In this document: in pieces, positions 22,737-33,554 of the stretch
Layout: each line of letters begins with the position of its first letter
Numbering within the stretch: position 1 is the stretch's first letter
From: Elymus sibiricus
Taxonomy: Eukaryota; Streptophyta; Magnoliopsida; Poales; Poaceae
Direction: 5' to 3'
Assembly: GCA_039707655.1 (NCBI GenBank)
Contig: CM077676.1
Location: forward strand, 429,141,379-429,205,378
DNA: 64,000 nt
Notes under the pieces: generated by a model
What the model saw: the letters and a program-made list of their open reading frames with translations, nothing else
What the model was told of the DNA's origin: nothing
Databases searched by the model: none
Position numbers and translations under genes: made by a program

Positions 22737-23398
22737 CTCATACTGGATTGCTATTTTATTCATGCATCTTGAATCATTATCCCGGTGCATCACATCGTCG
22801 CTTGTTCTGGATTAAATTGGGTTTGTTTTATTTATATTTTACATGATTTAGCTAAAGCTGTAGTACTTAAACTCATGTTCTGCTGGAAATCAAGTTAATT
22901 TGCAATTGACTGCATTATGACCACGTACCAAGAAATGTTTCTCCAAATTTACGGTGATTGGTGCCCTACTTGCTATTTGATTTATCTTACATGGAAACAG
23001 TTTGTTTGTAATAGAGCAAGATATTGCGGTGGTATTAGTTGAGTACTTAACTCACATATAATGTCTAATTAATTAGTGGTTACCATATTACCATTTTGGT
23101 TCATATTTCAGTTTCTGTTTCAGATTTCTCTCTGTTCCTTCTGTGATTTCTTTGTTGCACTCTCTTCAATCTTAAGTTTAATGTTTCCGGAGTAATCTCT
23201 GTTCTTAGTAGATTAATGCTCGTTTTGATTTATGCTTCTGGCAGTTAAATACGACAGACTACTTCTGATCTTTACTCTATGAACAAAATGTGTAGAGTAG
23301 CTACAATGATGTAAAATTTAGCTCCGTGATCCATATTAGTACCCTGATCTCCTCTTTGGAATGTTTATTATCAACCTTTGCTCCCTTGCAGGACTTAC

Positions 23399-23862
23399 AT
23401 GGATTCCAGAAGTGCACAGTCTGAAGGTTCTCAGCAACCTGTTCCTAACCACCCAGATGCTACCTTCCTTGAAGGTGTGAGGGAATACATTGAAAAAACC
23501 CACTTTTTTACGATTACGAGGTTTATTCGAAGAGGAAATTTCATCCTGTAACCACAGCATTTCTCCCTTTTTTTCTACCCCAGGCTTTGCGACATTTCAA
23601 AATCGGGAAATTGCGACAGGAGCAGGTGCTATTAGAGAACAATTAGCAGATTTGGAGCTCATCCGAGCCTCCATGGATGAGCGCAAGTCAAGACTATTCA
23701 GAAGGTATCTGTGCTAGCACTGAAATTCATTACTTCTTTCGTTCTGTCTTCTTATTTGATATGGTCATAATCAAGCCACTTGGTTTTGTGGTGGTCAGAT
23801 GTTTGGGATATGAAAGGCTTGTTCTCAAGGGGTCCGCCGCACCTACGGAAGCTGAAGTTTAA
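23399..23862 (+). CDS. Small three-exon gene, 86 residues, unknown function
   Basis: Exons 23399-23474, 23584-23704 and 23799-23862 have GT/AG borders (donors GTGTGAG and GTATCTG; acceptors CCCCAG and GGTCAG). A further acceptor, TTGCAG at 23391, just before the ATG, suggests a 5'-leader intron. Spliced, they give one open frame of 86 codons and a TAA. The protein starts [17 protein letters not shown] and is followed by an acidic/amphipathic stretch ([20 protein letters not shown]) that could be helical. It ends [20 protein letters not shown]. There is no signal peptide or membrane segment. I do not recognise the family; it may be the end of a larger protein or a lineage-specific gene. Phase agreement over two introns is the main evidence. 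Confidence 0.5.
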
Positions 23863-24134
23863 AGCATGTTCCCAAAGTTTATAGCACTTTGCCCCTTTAG
23901 ACGAGTTTGTCCCAGTAGAATCAGTTGATGCTGGCAGCATCTTGCTTTCTGATGCCTTATCTTGTATCAGCTGGCTTGGTTCTTGTATCAGGATTTTTTT
24001 TTCCAACTTGTTGCTATAAATTTGGTGTAAGAAACCTTGAAGTACTTTTGAACTCTGTTTTATTTATATGTTTTAAGTGAAGAAAATTTAGTCATTTTTA
24101 ATGATATATAAGTAGGCAGGCTCTCTTTATATAG

Positions 24135-24160
24135 ATGATACCTCGCGCGTTGCCGCGGAC
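24135..24160 (-). mobile_element. Degenerate Helitron-like end
   Basis: Read on the minus strand, the stretch is GC-rich (CCGCGGCAACGCGCGAGG), followed by TATCATCTAT. It resembles the ends at 5624 and 46753, but the terminal tetranucleotide is CTAT rather than CTRR and the stem is weak. Confidence 0.3.
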
Positions 24161-24309
24161 TTCTAACATCTACTTTTTGAAAACAACCTGAAAGAAAAAC
24201 ATACAATGCTTGAAACGGGAAGAAGCAAAGTTGACATCAATTAAAGATTTGATGAAACATTGATATTTCTATCAGAAATGGTGAACAATACATGAATATA
24301 TATTTTCGA

Positions 24310-24415
24310 TAAAGGGTGGATATTATTTACTCAAAATGAAGCATCAAGTAGATCATACGAACACAATGAGCACGCATCCGGCCTCTGCATAGTTAGGATG
24401 GACACAGCGAAAACC

Positions 24416-24460
<45 letters not shown>

Positions 24461-25215
24461 CACGCCGACGAATAGCGAAGTCAGATAAGACCAAAGCTAT
24501 GCATAAGCGATGAAAAAGAAAGCCCTGAAGTAATCAAATCCACGATTGACAAACTACAACTATGACCACATCCGCAACAACCATCTCATGACATCACAAG
24601 GACAACGTGGTTTTTCGGCAGCAACGCCTTCAGGAAGGGAGCGACGCGTAATCGCCGTCATCACCAAATCCAACAACCATAGGCCAGAATCTAGGTTTTC
24701 ACCTTGAAGAACAAGTCCGACCTATCCGAAAAATGCCTTCAACAAGGTAACGACGCAAAAACATCATCATTGCCAGGTATAACCATCTCGGGTCAAACCA
24801 AGGTTTTCACCCCGGAGCTCATCAAAGTCAATCATGTGTTATCGCCACCATTTTTTCACGATCCCGACAGCTACATGCACTGGGTTAAAAACCACCCGCT
24901 GCCGTTGCATAACCATACGGTCTGCGTCAGACTGCATCTGAACGCCGATGGCAACCATCGAATCTGGAGAGAGGAATCCTAATGAAGACATTTCGGTGGC
25001 CACTGCAATCCACTACAAGGCCACCGCCACAGACCAAAGCCAATGACGGAGCACATAACCACCAACTGGCACCTCGCGCGAAGAGAGCCCTGCCCAGGCC
25101 CGTCGACCTAGGGGCGACGGCCGGATCTGGAGCACAAACGACAGATCTAAAGCAACCTCATCAGACACCGGGGTAGAGCCCGCGACCCACATGCAATGGA
25201 TCCGCAACCTAGGCA
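24310..25215. repeat. Dispersed repeat, copy 1 (other copy 52113-53160)
   Basis: Shares with 52113-53160 the words AAAGGGTGGAT, AAAATGAAGCATCAAG, CGGCCTCTGCATAG, GACCAAAGCTATGCATAA, TTCAGGAAGGGAGCGACGC, CAACAAGGTAACGACG and CACCCCGGAGCTC, in the same order and orientation. It contains an (AC)n run at 24418-24459. It is interrupted at 25216 by a hAT-like element and resumes at 26396. Short ORFs in it look incidental. The type is unknown. Confidence 0.7.
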
Positions 25216-25223
25216 TCCGGCAC

Positions 25224-26395
25224 TAGGGATGGCAATTTTATCCATGGATCTGGATACCCGACCCGGTTGGGCAAGGGTATGGAGCGCATTTCTGCCCATG
25301 GATCCGTGGATCTGGATACCCACGAACAGACGGGTTGGGCACGGTTATAATTTCTGCTCCATGGATATCCAATGGATACCCGTATGACAGGTGGAGCCAT
25401 ATGGCAGTGACACTGGACTAAGAAAACGTCCAACCCCAAGTCGCTCGCGGTCACAGAAGGTCAAAGCCCGGCCCATGTTCCCTATTCCCCCACAACCCCA
25501 CTAACCTAATTATTAAACCTAATCTAATCACATCAACCCAATCATCCCGAGTCCAGCCCCCTGCCCCCCTCCCCAGCGCGGCGGCGCTCTGCCCCTCACA
25601 ATCGTCGTCCCCCGCCTCTCCCTGGCCGTCCATCCCATACCGGTGACCGGTGGCCAGCATCTGTGACCGGCCTCGGCGACCGGTCCCAGCGACCAGCATC
25701 AGTGGGCCTCGGCGACCAGCATCAGCGACCAACCTCGGCGACCAGCACATCGGCGACCGACAGACGACAACAAACCCAAGGTTGGTGACCCCCGTCTCAC
25801 TCCCTCTCTCCTTCCCCATCCGGCGACCGATCTCTTCCTGACCAAGCTGCATGCTCTCTTCGAGTGAGCAGGATTCAACCTTGAATGGAAGGGAGCAAGG
25901 GCAAGAATGGTGGCAACCATGGGAAGGGCAGGGGCAGGACTGTTAGCATCCCGTGGACGAGTTTGCATGGTCGGCAACCAGCAGTGGAGTAGCCGTGCAC
26001 CGGCGCGCAACAGGGTGTCGACGACATCACCATCATCACTGAAAAGGGCTATTGCTACAGTTTTTGCAACTCAGTGCTCTCCTTGGTTGTGATCTATGAG
26101 AGATTTTATATAAACTAGCATAAACTGTGTTATGTTGCATTTGTAGAAATTACTCTCTTATTAAATTTTGTCATGAACTAGCTTTATTATTAGTATTTCA
26201 TCATTGGGAAGGCTTCATGCTGATTTTTCTATGCCCATGGAGCTCCACGGGTATCTGGGTATCCAATGGGTTTGGGCATGGGCACAAGTTGTGCCCATGG
26301 GTACTTTGGTGGATGGGCAGAAGGTAGGAAGATGGGTCATGGGTTGGATTTGGACCAGCTCCACCCGCCCCAAACCCGACCCATTGCCATCCCTA
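25224..26395. mobile_element. Non-autonomous hAT-like element (TSD TCCGGCAC)
   Basis: The ends are TAGGGATGGCAAT on the left and ATTGCCATCCCTA on the right, a 13-bp perfect inverted repeat. Subterminal words TGGATACCCG and CCATGGAT recur at both ends. TCCGGCAC is duplicated at 25216-25223 and 26396-26403; 8 bp is the hAT size. The 1172-bp interior has no transposase but a GC-rich stretch with repeated GGCGACCAGCATC words (25650-25760). Confidence 0.9.
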
Positions 26396-26480
26396 TCCGG
26401 CACCACACCACCAAAGGATGAGGGTCCAGCCAACCGACAGGGACGCGCACCCCGGTCACATGGATCTTATGGAGTTAACC
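26396..26480. repeat. Dispersed repeat, continuation after the hAT-like element
   Basis: Sequence from TCCGGCAC continues the repeat that ends at 25223. The stretch just beyond (26460-26540) has a short direct repeat, ATCTTATGGAGTTAACCA. Confidence 0.5.
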
Positions 26481-26889
26481 ACACGGCTGAAGATATGGCC
26501 CTAATGTTATATCTTATGGAGTTAACCATGCTGAATTAAAGTATAAAATAGGGCCATATGAGATTTGAGATTGTTTTCGTTCTTCTGCTCTCGGTTCAAA
26601 AAAATTGAAATCTCAAACAAAAATCTGAATAATTCACACAGGCAAATATTGCAATACTATATTCACATGTTTTGGGTATGGCAAACAAATTGGCGCACTG
26701 CTATCTGGTATTTAGCTCACTATTTTTTTCCATCACAAAAATGAATGCAAACTTAACAAAACCAGAAATATGGTTTATCTGTTTGGGAAGTGTACTATAC
26801 TGACAATACCGATATGAATACGTAAGAATGTGAAATGACAGGAGAGAAAAAACACACCTGAAGTTAGGCATCAATCCACCAGAGAGATA

Positions 26890-27133
26890 GACATGAGCAG
26901 CCATGCCGCTTATTTGTCGGTAGAGCTTCACGCAGCATCGGGGAGGCTAGTGAGGCTGCTGCAGCATGCCGTAGACTAGCTGGAGCCACCGCGCACGTAC
27001 GTGAGGCAGGGGCCCACGACAGAGTTCACCTGGCCGCAAGAGATGGCCGCGTCAGTGGCGTAAGGGGCCCCGCCAGGAGCATCTTCGCCACCAGGGCGAC
27101 CACCACGAGCAGAGCAGCGGCATCACGGGCCAT
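26890..27133 (-). pseudogene. Non-specific lipid transfer protein (type 1) pseudogene
   Basis: On the minus strand the ATG at 27133 opens a signal-peptide-like frame (MARDAAALLVVVALVA). After a frame change the mature start appears: DAAISCGQVNSVVGPCLTYV, then RGGSS, a TAG, STACCSSLTSLPDAA and a TGA. The Cys pattern (C..C..CC) matches type-1 nsLTPs, which bind lipids in the cell wall. One frameshift, two in-frame stops and loss of the C-terminal Cys rule out function. Confidence 0.82.
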
Positions 27134-28400
27134 CTCTTCTCTCGATCTAATATTAGTCGTGATGAGCTAATTTAGATTATCTTGGTTCGCTACTTTGCTT
27201 ACGGTAGATGGAGCAATTGGTGGTGGTGAGAAGGATACGGGTGCATGCTAGACTTCAAATAGGGTTTCCGACGAAGAAGATATCCACGGCGTTTCCTGTC
27301 AAGCATATCTTTGTCGATGGGCGATTGATCGATGGGGCCGACATGATGCAGTTAAACTATCAACATCGATGACTCAGCGGGTGGCAATGACACAACATCG
27401 ACTTCAAAGGCGACAGATCAGATCAGTACATGCAGAGCCAGGAATAACCAAATCAGTGAGGAAATACGAAAAAAATAGATTGAACCTCTAGGAACACGAG
27501 ATCAGATGAGATGAAGCTTGAAGTTTTCAGGTATAAGGAGAGTCAGACGAAGTAGATTCAACCTGAGGAAGAAGAGAATATTGAAGAGGAAGGGAAGATG
27601 GTAGAAAATGATCGTGCAATGAGAAGATGAAAGGGTGAAGTGAAACGACCCACGGTATAATTAAAAGATGGGAACGTGAGTGATCACCAGAAAACTAAAT
27701 GTTTCCCTAACGTGGAGCAAGAGAGTACTAACTTTTGACGACTGTGTCGTCTATAAGAAAACCAGACTTTTATTGAGGGGAGAGAGGTTGGTCTTTGATT
27801 GGCAGTTATGGTTGGAAAAGGACGCGCTGATTGGGACGGGGCTCCTGACGTGGCATCATGCTGACATGGACAGTGTGCATGCAGGTTGAGAGAATTGCTA
27901 GTACTGGGAATCAAGTTCTTAAGAATATAGAATATCATATTTCAGCAAAATAAAAATTTAGCAACTCCTCTATGTTGTCTACTAGGGTCAACGACCTGCA
28001 TTGTGTTGTTGGTGTTGTGTGGTCGTTACAAATTTTTTGCCCGTAGATCTGTACAAGAGTTACCCACGAACAGCTCGGGTCAGGATGACCCACATGATGC
28101 TGGGAGGGCCTAAATATGCGACTACACAGAGTTGCATGGAAGTTGACAGACTTGACTCGACAGGTTCTCCGATCTTCACGCCAGGATGGCCATCGGAAAG
28201 CTATGGCATGCTTGCATTTCCCAATATCACTCATGCCCATCGAACTAGTAGGCCAATGGGCGAGTAAAACCAAATGAATCATCTAGCACAAATCGTATAT
28301 AGTTTTGCCTATGATGGATTGAGCATAAGGAGAGGCCCAACAATGTTCTGTTGTGGCATGTGGATCCTCCATGGACGTAGTGATATCCAGACAGCCTCAC
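27134..28400. other. No gene seen
   Basis: Mixed-composition intergenic sequence. The frames at 27680-27889, 27935-28282 and 28001-28267 lack domains, exon borders or coding bias. A partial Stowaway-like end (ACTCCCTCCGTTC) occurs at about 28412. Confidence 0.45.
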
Positions 28401-28525
28401 AATGAAGATACTACTCCCTCCGTTCAGTGGCTTATAAATAAAGGTGAGCTGAGCAATTCCTTTTAAAGTACTATAGTAGAAGTAAACACAAGTAAGGTCG
28501 ACGGGACAATATACAATCTTGTATA

Positions 28526-28827
28526 CTCCCTCCGTTCACGAATAAGTGTACGTTTGACATTTAAAATTTGTTCAAAAAAGAGTGTACTTCTATCCTACCA
28601 ATGCACTTTAAAGTAGAAAAAAATGTTTCTCTCTCATCATAAAGTAATCAAGACCAATAACATTCAACACATGGTTTCCTCACTTTCTACGTGCACTTAG
28701 CTTATTGGGGGTGGGGTAATTAAAGAGGAGAGATATGGTGGCTTGCACCTTTCCAATGCATTTTTTACTCCACTCCATAATCTATCGTAAAATTTCTATA
28801 TGTACATTTATTCGTGGATGGAGGGAG
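28526..28827. mobile_element. Stowaway-like MITE (TA target site)
   Basis: The left end is CTCCCTCCGTTCACGAATAA. The right end, reversed, is CTCCCTCCATCCACGAATAA. TA flanks both ends. At 302 bp with an AT-rich non-coding interior, it fits a Tc1/mariner-derived Stowaway MITE. Confidence 0.88.
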
Positions 28828-28839
28828 TATGTAGCAAAC

Positions 28840-29117
28840 GGAATGAGATCCTCTACCGTGCCACAAGGCACGGCAGGGTGCTACAGTGCCCTACCTTTGG
28901 GCCTTTATCAGCCGTCAGATCTAGTATGAATGTCTCAGATCTCTTGCTACAGAGAGCAAAACAGTGCATGCGCTACAGTTCAGGAACAGTGAACTTTAGC
29001 ACAGTGTTCGAACAGTGAACTTGCTACAGTGCCCCCTGCCGTGCCTTCTGTTCCTTCCACTGCGCGAGCACTGTAGCACCCTGCCGTGCCACAAGGCACG
29101 GTAGAGGAGCCGGTTCC
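28840..29117. mobile_element. Mutator-type MITE (9-bp TSD GTAGCAAAC)
   Basis: The ends are GGAATGAGATCCTCTACCGT and, reversed, GGAACCGGCTCCTCTACCGT. The inverted repeat continues for about 55 bp (GCCACAAGGCACGGCAGGGT then GCTACAGTGC). GTAGCAAAC is duplicated at 28831-28839 and 29118-29126; 9 bp is typical of Mutator-like elements. The inner part holds further GTGCC/GGCAC hairpins and CTACAGT words. It sits three bases from the Stowaway end. Confidence 0.85.
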
Positions 29118-30290
29118 GTAGCAAACTTTGAAATCACGACTAGGCACATGGTGCTAGATTTGTGGAGGTGTGCTTCAATATACCCCTAAAGAAGTTTACA
29201 ACTTCTGAGAGGAAATGTATGTTAGAATTTACTCTTTACTTAAAAGGATTTGTACGGACAATATACATGTTAAAAATGCCTACAAAGAAAAACACAAACG
29301 ATTGGCCGTCTTAAAACGCACGGTGGGACACACATAATTTTTTATCCACTCAAGCCATCAACTCGTCCGTCGCTGTCTCAGGCACCCTGGTCACCACAGT
29401 CGCTCGAAACGCAGGGAAAGAATACATGGTTTTTCTTCTGCGATTACAATATATGGTTTGACTTTATTATCATATATTTGCTTGCAGATGCAGCATAGAT
29501 AAAAAGGTGTTTCTAGACTATTTCAAATTGGAAGTGTGACGAACCAGTAAGCAGTGCAAGAAGATGGAACGAATAAAAAGGTATTTGATATGTCCATTTT
29601 GCATCATTATTTCTTATTATAGTTTTCTCTTTATTATCGATATTTTTCACATTATTGCTCAATCCTAATACCATTTCCCTTTAATTTGCATGAAACGCAT
29701 GGAGATGGAAATTACTAGACAACCGGAAAACAGGAGCAAAAATGTACCAGAGAAAAAAGCACTTTTCTGGTGCTCGTCGGCACCGCACCCCCGCCCCGCG
29801 TCGCTGTAAGCAGGGGCGAATCTATGTGTGTGTGTGGTGGGGGGGGGGGGGGGGGGGGGGCTTTAACAGGTTCTTTCGTTAACTTTGGGGCTGCCCTCCG
29901 TTTTTACCTAGATTTGCCAGTGGCTGTAACCGCTTGGGAAGAGAGAAGAGTGGGGAAAAGAGAGGAGTTGGTAAGAGAGAGGAGGGGAGAGAAGGGAAAG
30001 CAACGAGGGACGATCCCAGATTCTCGTCTGCTCTGTTCATCCGTGGAGCAAACGTTTTCATCGGCTGTCGTGGCGCCCAACCATGCTTTAAGATCTGCCC
30101 ACATCAATCAACGGCGATCAACGCATTCGGTCTGAATCTATAAAAATCTGACGTCAGATTTTTATCAATTCTGATTAATTTAGCCTCAAATATCTCATAG
30201 ATACTAGTAGTATACAAACGAAAGATTTATGTATCCTGTAATCGTATAGCTTTCACCGCTCTAGACGATCAATTGAACTAGTCTATCTCA
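29118..30290. other. No gene seen; G22 run
   Basis: Intergenic. A TGTGTG tract and a run of 22 G lie at 29839-29860. The long frame across it is low complexity followed by purine-rich sequence and is not credible. Confidence 0.45.
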
Positions 30291-30420
30291 GAAACGAGGA
30301 AATACTCAACTAGCTACAAAGGTCAAATAGTGTTCTACTCAGCGGCCGTGTGTCCACTCGAATTCCCAGGGGTTCTCCATTCAGATCTACGCCTCCTCGT
30401 CCTCCGAAGCCGGCTTAATC
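30290..30420 (-). pseudogene. SKP1 C-terminal remnant
   Basis: GAAATACTCAA(C/T), TGTTCTACT and GTGTC followed by CACTCGAATTCCCAGGGGTT match, in order, the stretch 30728-30825 that contains the 3' end of the SKP1 gene. It is degenerate and covers only the last codons and 3' flank, so it looks like an old tandem-duplicate remnant. Sequence just beyond (30410-30465) resembles 31785-31835 instead. Confidence 0.55.
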
Positions 30421-30795
30421 TTGTCGATTGCAGCCAGGAAATCTTCACGCATGTGCCCCTGCCGCAGTCGTCGGCGAAGCTTGGAGGAGATGAGTGCCGC
30501 CTGGCCGGCAGGGTGGCGAGGGGAAAGAGTATTCTGAGTATCTTATACATGGTTTACGATTTAACGGGTCCAATCCAAAAATGGAGCTAGATATTATTAC
30601 CCATCTAACAAAAGGTCCAGTAGACCAGTACATAATTAATTTTGCCTCAAATATATCTCCGAGATCCAAACGACCAACTAAACGCCTAACTCATCTAAAA
30701 AAACTGAACGCCTAACTCAAAGGCGACGAAATACTCAATCAGCAGCTGAAAAGACCAAACAATGTTCTACTACTGGGATGACGCGTATGACGTGT

Positions 30796-31326
30796 CTACA
30801 ACTCGAAGGCCCATTGGTTCTCCTTTTTGATCTCCGCCTCCTCCTCCGGCGTGAAGTCGCACTCGATGTTGAACGTCGTGCGTATCTCCTCGACCGTCTT
30901 GCCCTTGATCATGTCGGCCACTGTCTGGCAGCAGAGGTCCAGGAGCCCCTTGACGTCCAGGTAGTTGGCGGCGAGGATGAGGTCGTACAGCGTGGCCTGG
31001 TCGATGGCGATGAAGCTGGTGTCGAAGCTCTTGAGGTCCTGTTCGCCGCCGCCGGCGGTGGTGCTTTTGTCGTCGGAGGCGCTGTTGACGTGCTTGTTGC
31101 AGTACTCGATGACCTTGGAGAGGATCTTGGAGGGGACGTTGGGCAGCGGGACGCCGTTGTCGACGCAATCGTCCTCCATCATGTGGTGGATGGTCTGCGA
31201 CATGGCCGCCGTCTCCTCCGCGACCTCGAACCGCTCGCCGTCGGAGCTGATCAGCGTGATCTTCTTATTGCTCTTCTCGCCCGCGGCCTCACCGCTGCTG
31301 CTTGCTTCCGTCGGCGTCTCAGCCAT
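30796..31326 (-). CDS. SKP1-like protein, adaptor of SCF ubiquitin ligases, intronless
   Basis: 176 residues. SKP1 links cullin-1 to F-box proteins in the nucleus and cytosol. After a Ser/Glu/Ala-rich leader (1-20) comes the BTB/POZ-like N-terminal domain: [15 protein letters not shown] (about 21-35), [11 protein letters not shown] and the [20 protein letters not shown] helix. A Gly/Thr/Ser spacer ([12 protein letters not shown]) follows, then the Skp1 dimerisation/F-box-binding region: [64 protein letters not shown]. The usual plant C-terminus is NQWAFE, so one extra Leu is present. The start is the ATG at 31326, because the upstream extension to 31491 has no SKP1 homology. Single-exon structure is normal for grass SKP1 copies. 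The family is expanded in grasses, so it may be specialised. Confidence 0.93.
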   Translation of the reverse strand: MAETPTEASSSGEAAGEKSNKKITLISSDGERFEVAEETAAMSQTIHHMMEDDCVDNGVPLPNVPSKILSKVIEYCNKHVNSASDDKSTTAGGGEQDLKSFDTSFIAIDQATLYDLILAANYLDVKGLLDLCCQTVADMIKGKTVEEIRTTFNIECDFTPEEEAEIKKENQWAFEL

Positions 31327-32460
31327 GGTTCTTGATTGTTGATTCGCTTGCTTGATTTCTCCTCCGGAAAGCTCGTGCTTGGATCGATTTGGTTCAGGTT
31401 GGGCTCGGTGCTCCAATATTTGAAGGGTCAGACATCTGAGACAAGGCAAGAAGCTAGAGACCGAATCGATATGTAAGTCAGGTTTCGACATCGATCGGTC
31501 TCTTATCAGATACCGTCATGATCTCACATAACCAATCAAGAGCACGCACGTATACGTTACAGAAGCTTCATGATCTCACATAAGCCTTTAGGAGGTCATG
31601 ACGTCATGACACATGTTTTTTTATTTATGAAAGAAGAGTCCAAATCTATTAAGTTCCCTAGCTAGACTAGAAGTGCAAATCATCCCAACATAATGAATCT
31701 CATCACCGAACGACCACTACCGCCACTGTATGAGCCACCGACGTGCCTCTGTCGCTTCTCCCCTACCGAAGTCGGTCTGACCTTGTCATTGATAGTCGGG
31801 AAGACTTCATGCACTTGCCCCTAAAGACGGACTCCCTGGAGCCACGGTCGTCACCGTTGAACCCTTAAATCGATCTGAAGCATCTCACACCATTTGTCTC
31901 CCTCGCAAATGTGGGTCAAGAAACCCTAACCTCGCCGCCCCAAAGAGACATCAAGAATCTATTTCGGAGCTTCATCAAATCTGCCAACAAGGGGAGGAGA
32001 AACCACGGGCTGGGCGGTGGAGCTGGGAGGGATTAGATCTGCCTCCCCTTGCACGAGAGCGGAGGAAAAGACAATTCCCATTATCTGAAGTGTGACACAT
32101 GTATTATACACCTTTATACAATCCACATTTAAATTGATATTCATATACAATCTACATTTAGATTTATCATATGTAATCTACATTTCTCTGGCTTGGACTT
32201 TGGCCAGTCATCCGTATGACTGATGAATCAATCTTTAATTTTATTTCTCAAGTTGCAGATCAAATTTTATGGAATGAAAAATATGAGGTGTATCTGTATG
32301 ATTAACTTGAGACTATTCTTTTTAAGCTCGGGTGTATTTAAACCTTCTATCTTTTTTATGTTTCCTCTGTACTAAAGATTCAGAAAATAATTCTAGCAAT
32401 GTAGTACTAATTCTGAAAATAATTCTATGTGTTGGATTTGCTCCATGATTTTTACCTGAC
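31327..32460. other. No gene seen; dispersed repeat sequence
   Basis: 31610-32060 carries repeat-like sequence; GACTTCATGCACTTGCCCCT and its surroundings resemble 30430-30465. 32060-32460 is AT-rich and non-coding. Confidence 0.4.
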
Positions 32461-32494
32461 AGAGTGGATGTGCTCTATATTCATTTGTTGAATG

Positions 32495-32941
32495 TCATGG
32501 TGATAGGCCCTTGCGGCGACGATGACACGAGACGGGTGGTCGGTTTCGGCGCTCGACGCAGGCCCAACGCTTATCTCCTACGATGCTCGTCGACAGAGTT
32601 GGAGCTGCCTGGTCGACGGCGGGTGTGGTTGACTGTTTGGCATCGGCCGACGCAGGCCTCGACGCTTGTTTGCGGTGAGAGCGCATCGGTGGTCGTCGAT
32701 GGTGGAGTCGGAGTCGCCCTTGCGGAGGCGTGATGACGATGGCACCGGGTTGCAACCTCGATGGCGTTCTCTCCTCGACGGCGTGTGTGCGTTCTTGTGT
32801 GGGTTGCCAGGTCGCCCTGTGTGCCTTGTTTTTGCGGGCGTTTGTGACGGTTTTCGTCCGGTTTTTCGTTAATTAACCGGACAATTCTCTTCGACTTTTT
32901 TTTAATGAATCGGGCCCTCAGGGACCGCGTTTCAAAAAAAT
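32495..32941 (+). mobile_element. LINE-like 3' end with A-tail
   Basis: GC-rich sequence gives way to CGTCCGGTTTTTCGTTAATT, then AACCGGACAATTCTC, TTTTTTTTAATGAATCGGGC, and ends in a short A-run at 32934-32941. This is the usual form of a 5'-truncated grass non-LTR retroposon 3' end. No ORF2 motif is included. The left border and target-site duplication were not resolved. Confidence 0.5.
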
Positions 32942-33554
32942 ACATTTTGTTGTATGATGTTCACATATATTTGCTAACACTTTGTCTTTCCTTTTTCTGC
33001 GCACCCTATACAATCATTTTTTTTATTCTTTTTGTGTGGCAATTTATGGTTTGCACTATAGTCATGAATACCTCAAACTTTTCCTTAATAAAGCTTACAA
33101 AGAATGCAAACATGACTTAACTCACTTGAGAAGCAAACAGGTAGTGAAAATAGTGTTGTGAAAAAGTGGTCGCGTGCAATTGATAGTTCAACATGGAGTG
33201 TAAAAAAATAAAATTGGCAAAACATTGGCCAAGAATTTAACTTTACAGGTCTGATAGATACCCATTCATATTCACTCTATTACTCTTTTGTTTCACTCGA
33301 TCCAAAGAATGGACCGGGTTCCACTATCAGCAAAGCTAACGGAACAGAGTAATCAGCATCCAGAAATGAAAACCAGGTTCCTACAGCTGCCGCAAAGCAA
33401 TAACAGCAGAGAAACAAATGGCTAAACCGACAAGCAGCACGCAGGTCTCCGAGCAACATAGAGAACACAAAAGCAGACGCTAACAATAGCGATTTCAGTA
33501 AAAGTCTGCTTCCTATTGCTTTCAGAAGCTAGCACGTTACGCCCTCTGTCTGCC

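Noticed and set aside
22503..22846. ORFs across the MITE-like element
   Set aside because: They overlap inverted-end repeat sequence and have no splice or domain support.
29770..30135. 121-codon ORF with a polyGly tract
   Set aside because: It spans a run of 22 G and purine-rich sequence and is low complexity.
30778..31335. Long plus-strand ORFs opposite SKP1 (30778-31335, 30965-31342)
   Set aside because: They are antisense shadows of the GC-rich SKP1 coding sequence and show no family features.
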